Source: Streptomyces mobaraensis (lineage in GTDB: Bacteria; Actinomycetota; Actinomycetes; Streptomycetales; Streptomycetaceae). From it: a stretch of DNA of 64,000 nucleotides. Of this stretch, positions 61,685 to 64,000 are shown piece after piece (within the stretch, counting starts at the first letter, position 1; the number at the start of each line of letters is the position of its first letter). The notes below the pieces were generated by a model. The model was not told the origin of the DNA and searched no databases. It was given only the letters and a program-made list of their open reading frames with translations. The position numbers and the translations under genes were made by a program. Location of the stretch: assembly GCF_020099395.1 (NCBI RefSeq), contig NZ_CP083590.1, positions 4,154,001 to 4,218,000 of the forward strand. The letters are read 5' to 3'.

Positions 61685-61725
61685 CGCGAGGCGGTCACCC
61701 TTTGGGTGGCCGCCTCGCGGCGTTT
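61685..61725 (+). terminator. rpoBC terminator
   Basis: CGCGAGGCGGTCACCC (61685-61700) and GGGTGGCCGCCTCGCG (61704-61719), a 16-bp stem with one G-T pair and loop TTT, then GCGTTTGG, 13 bases after rpoC. Confidence 0.88.
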
Positions 61726-61727
61726 GG

Positions 61728-61915
61728 GGGTGCCCCGGTCCCTCCCCCAGAGGGGGCACCCCCATTTCACCGTTTCTTGCGGGGCTGCGCCCCCGCACCC
61801 CCGAAGCGCCCTGCGGGCGCTGTCCTCAAACTCCCCCAGAGGGGGTACCCCCTCTGGGGGAGTTTGAGGACAAGGGGGCCTGGGGGCTTGCCCCCAGGAA
61901 TCGGCGAAGGGGTGG
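61728..61915. repeat. Dispersed hairpin repeat, copy 4, with 52-bp perfect palindrome
   Basis: Blocks GGTGCCCCGGTCCCTCCCCC, CACCGTTTCTTGCGGGGCTG, ACCCCCGAAGCGC and TGTCCTCAAAC match copies 1-3. At 61821-61872 the sequence from TGTCCTCAAACTCCCCCAGA to its exact complement is a perfect 52-bp palindrome centred on GGTACC. It lies at the convergent junction of rpoC and the lysis cassette, and no gene fits. Confidence 0.9.
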
Positions 61916-61927
61916 GGCTGGGGCATC

Positions 61928-62185
61928 TCACCGCGCCAGCGCCTCCACCACCGCCACCGCCACACCCGCCAGTGCCACCAGCACCGTCACACTCGCCAGC
62001 GGCCACCGTCCACGTTCCAGCGCATCAAGCCGCGCCTCGTGATCGGCGAGCAGCCGATCCGTCTGGTCGTTCCGCTGGACGACGAGCGCGAGCGCCCCGT
62101 CGAGCCGGGCGAAGCCGGCTTCCATCGTGCCGCGGAGGCGTTCGAGCTCCAGGGCGACGTCCGTGTGTGGAGTGGGTGGGTTCAC
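61928..62185 (-). CDS. Small phage-type membrane protein with coiled coil
   Basis: 85 residues from GTG 62185, which overlaps the holin stop (GTGA). Residues 10-58 form a charged helix with heptad-like spacing (LELERLRGTMEAGFARLDGA LALVVQRNDQTDRLLADHEA); a single membrane helix follows (WPLASVTVLVALAGVAVAVV). Proteins of this layout follow the holin in many actinophages and may be accessory lysis proteins. Family not named. Confidence 0.7.
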   Translation of the reverse strand: MNPPTPHTDVALELERLRGTMEAGFARLDGALALVVQRNDQTDRLLADHEARLDALERGRWPLASVTVLVALAGVAVAVVEALAR

Positions 62186-62406
62186 GAGCCGCCCCGGTCG
62201 TCCGTGCGGAGCCAGCGGGGGAGGAGGCCCTGGACGGCGGGGAGGGCCATGACCCGGGCCAGGCCGCCGGCCACGGCGAGCGCGCCGGCGACCCAGGGGA
62301 GGGTGGACGGGACCCCGGACGCGTCGACGATCGCGGGGAGGGCGACGGCGAAGGCCACGGTGGTCTGGAGGACGGTGCGCAGGGTGCGCTTCGTGGAGTC
62401 GGTCAT
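62182..62406 (-). CDS. Phage holin-like protein
   Basis: 74 residues from ATG 62406 (MTDSTKRTLRTVLQTTVAFA). Two hydrophobic segments (about 11-27 and 36-53) and a short basic C-terminus (LLPRWLRTDDRGGS) match the small r1t-type holins of actinophages. Holins open the membrane so that endolysins reach the wall. It follows the GH25 lysozyme gene directly (the stop of that gene at 62403 overlaps this start). Confidence 0.75.
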   Translation of the reverse strand: MTDSTKRTLRTVLQTTVAFAVALPAIVDASGVPSTLPWVAGALAVAGGLARVMALPAVQGLLPRWLRTDDRGGS

Positions 62407-63239
62407 GCGCGCGGCACCTCCAGCGCGTCCCAACTCGCCTTCCCCGGCCAGCCATCGGCGTCCTCACCGGAGTACCCGAGCTTGCGCTGCCAGCGGGCGT
62501 ACGAGCGGCGGTCGGCCTCCGTCCAGCGGGGGCCGGGGCCGTCCGCGTACGCCGAGCAGTCCTCGTCGACGAGGCGGCGGCCCATGGCGGTGATCAGGGG
62601 TGAGTTCGGGCCGGCGCGGAAGAAGTCCGCGCCGGGGAACGGTGCGTAGGCCGGCTGCCGGGTGGGCGCCGGTGCGCTGCCGCCCCGCGCCCAGGCGCGC
62701 ATCTCGTCCCGGGACGCGAAGCGCGCCACGTTCGTGTCCACCGGATCGTCGGTGAACTGGTGGATCAGCCAGTCCGCCCGTATCCCGGGCGTACCGGCCG
62801 CCGTCCCATAGGCGGCGATCCACAGTCCGTCCGCGGCGTACCCGCTGGTATCGCGGTTGAGCCAGAAGTCGCGGTTGCAGTAGAGGATCACCCGGTGGCC
62901 GGGGCGCAGTTCCTTCACCTTGCGGAGGAAGGCGTCCTTCTCGGCGCAGGTCGCGACGCCGCCGTCGGTCGTCTCCCAGTCGACGGCGAGGATGTCGCCC
63001 TCGACGGAGTCGCAGCGCTCGACGAAGTACGCGGCCTGCTCGTCCAGGTTCCCCGGGCGGAGGAAGTGGTAGAAGCCGACGACGAGCCCGGCCCGGCGGG
63101 CGCGGGCGGCCTGGTCGCGCATGCGCGGGTTGACGTAGGAGCGGCCCTCGGTGGCCTTGATCAGGACGAAGTCGAGGCCGGAGGTGGAGTAGGCGGAGGA
63201 CTGGTAGGACGAGATGTCGATGCCTTTGATGTTGCTCAT
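62403..63239 (-). CDS. GH25 lysozyme-type endolysin
   Basis: 278 residues from ATG 63239. The catalytic domain (1-190) is glycoside hydrolase family 25: KGIDISSYQ (Asp8), IKATEG (Glu31), and the catalytic VDWET (Asp87, Glu89), with LYCNRDFWL and DWLIHQFTDDPVDTN closing the barrel. There is no signal peptide, as in phage enzymes that exit by a holin. The C-terminal ~80 residues (PFPGADFFRAGPNSPLITAM through WPGKASWDAL) are a wall-binding domain nearly identical to that of the next enzyme. Confidence 0.9.
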   Translation of the reverse strand: MSNIKGIDISSYQSSAYSTSGLDFVLIKATEGRSYVNPRMRDQAARARRAGLVVGFYHFLRPGNLDEQAAYFVERCDSVEGDILAVDWETTDGGVATCAEKDAFLRKVKELRPGHRVILYCNRDFWLNRDTSGYAADGLWIAAYGTAAGTPGIRADWLIHQFTDDPVDTNVARFASRDEMRAWARGGSAPAPTRQPAYAPFPGADFFRAGPNSPLITAMGRRLVDEDCSAYADGPGPRWTEADRRSYARWQRKLGYSGEDADGWPGKASWDALEVPRA

Positions 63240-63266
63240 GAGGGTGCCTTTCGGTCTTTCGGCCTT

Positions 63267-64000
63267 TCAGGAGGTGCGCGGTACCTTGAGGGCGTCCCAA
63301 CTGGTCCGGCCTGGCCAGCCGTCGGCGTCGTCGCCGGTGTAGCCGAGCTTGCGCTGCCAGCGGGCGTACGACGCGCGGTCCGCGTCGGTCCAGCGCGGGC
63401 CGGGGCCCTCCGCGTACGCCGCGCAGCCCTCCTCGACGAGGCGGCGGCCCATGGCCGTGACCAGGGGCGAGTCGGGCGTGGCACGGAAGAAGTCCGCGCC
63501 GGGGAAGGGGGCGAACCGGCTCGTCGCGGTGGGCGCGCCGGCGAGCCGCCGCGCGATCCGGGCGCGCAGGTCGTCCATGGCGAAGCCGAGCGGGTCGATC
63601 TTCTGGTTCGTCCACTCCTTGTGGCCGATGACCGAGGCCGTGGTCCAGCCGTGCGCCCGGCAGATGGCGGCCGACACGCGCTCGATGGCGTCCAGTTGGG
63701 CGGCCGGCCAGGGGTCCTTGCCGTCGCCCTCGTTGACGCATTCGAAGCCGTAGAAGCGGGCGTTGCCGTCGGTGTCCATCGCCGTCGGGCGGGGGAGCGC
63801 GGACTCGCGGACGACGGCGTTCAGCACGTCCCCGTCGCCGAGGCCGGCGTGGTTGGTGCGGCCGTTGCCGACGAGGTGGACGGTGCCCTCCTTGTCGATC
63901 ACGCCGTGGCAGAGCGGGCCGGGCAGCTCGTCGTCGCCGTCGCGGCAGAGGTCGACGGAGTCGCGGGTGCCGGTCGTGGCGGTGTGGTGGATGACGATGC
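63267..64000 (-). CDS. N-acetylmuramoyl-L-alanine amidase endolysin (5' end outside window)
   Basis: The frame is open to the right edge, so the N-terminus is missing; at least 244 residues are present. It is an Amidase_2/PGRP enzyme: IVIHHTATTGTRDSVDLCRD (first Zn His), the glycan-contact NGRTNHAGLGDG, HGWTTASVIGHKEW (second Zn His and Lys) and a final Asp/Cys-equivalent near KIDPLGF. It cuts the stem peptide from MurNAc. The C-terminal domain (PFPGADFFRATPDSPLVTAM ...) duplicates that of the GH25 enzyme 28 bases downstream. It is the first visible gene of the minus-strand lysis cassette. Confidence 0.9.
   Translation of the reverse strand, partial: IVIHHTATTGTRDSVDLCRDGDDELPGPLCHGVIDKEGTVHLVGNGRTNHAGLGDGDVLNAVVRESALPRPTAMDTDGNARFYGFECVNEGDGKDPWPAAQLDAIERVSAAICRAHGWTTASVIGHKEWTNQKIDPLGFAMDDLRARIARRLAGAPTATSRFAPFPGADFFRATPDSPLVTAMGRRLVEEGCAAYAEGPGPRWTDADRASYARWQRKLGYTGDDADGWPGRTSWDALKVPRTS

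Noticed and set aside
61928..64000. Integrase or attachment site of a prophage
   Set aside because: No integrase, excisionase or tRNA-end repeat is visible in the part of the element inside the window; the cassette is cut by the right edge.

Overview
The window is a stretch of Streptomyces (or very close actinobacterial) chromosome. The DNA is very GC-rich with strong third-position GC, GTG/TTG starts are common, and the gene order around nuo2, korAB, murB, secE-nusG, rplKA, rplJL and rpoBC is the conserved core order of Streptomyces. No origin, rRNA operon or insertion sequence is visible.

Layout. 1-5.5 kb: the end of a polyprenyl diphosphate synthase gene, a membrane-anchored LolA-like protein, a two-gene ABC exporter and a secreted Zn aminopeptidase. 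5.65-6.39 kb: a type I-E-like CRISPR array without cas genes, read leftwards from a leader at 6.39-6.56 kb. 6.5-9.8 kb: RarD-like and APC-type transporters. 10-17.1 kb, all on the minus strand: korBA (2-oxoacid:ferredoxin oxidoreductase), a NarL-type response regulator and two paralogous histidine kinases. 17.3-27.9 kb, plus strand: a translationally coupled nuoABCHIJKLMN operon lacking nuoD, E, F and G, the second, incomplete complex I of streptomycetes, with a very long repetitive tail on NuoC. 28-39 kb: accessory and housekeeping singletons (HtpX protease, AraC and LysR regulators, an oxidoreductase, a cupin, YccF, an orphan glycine-amidinotransferase-like enzyme, DUF3574, YajQ, tRNA-Tyr, an NAD(P)-binding protein, a cytosine-deaminase-like protein with altered catalytic residues).

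39.3-49.9 kb: tRNA-Thr, tRNA-Met, rpmG, a HadA/HadB-like hydratase pair, a TetR/MFS efflux module with two matching operators, murB, adenosine deaminase, aspartate aminotransferase, tRNA-Trp, secE, nusG, rplK and rplA. 50.1-52.1 kb: two related lipoprotein genes sit inside the ribosomal-protein cluster. 52.1-61.7 kb: an L10-leader attenuator, rplJ, rplL, rpoB and rpoC. 61.7-64 kb: a hairpin terminator, a dispersed repeat holding a perfect 52-bp palindrome, then a minus-strand phage-type lysis cassette (amidase, GH25 lysozyme, holin, small coiled-coil membrane protein) that runs off the right edge.

How the genes work together: the right half supplies translation, protein export and transcription. 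The middle couples ferredoxin-producing KorAB to a proton-pumping membrane arm that has no NADH module, which suggests ferredoxin or another donor feeds it. The most unusual items are the orphan CRISPR array, the NuoC2 tail, the lysis cassette next to rpoC, the degenerate amidohydrolase and a four-copy dispersed hairpin repeat.
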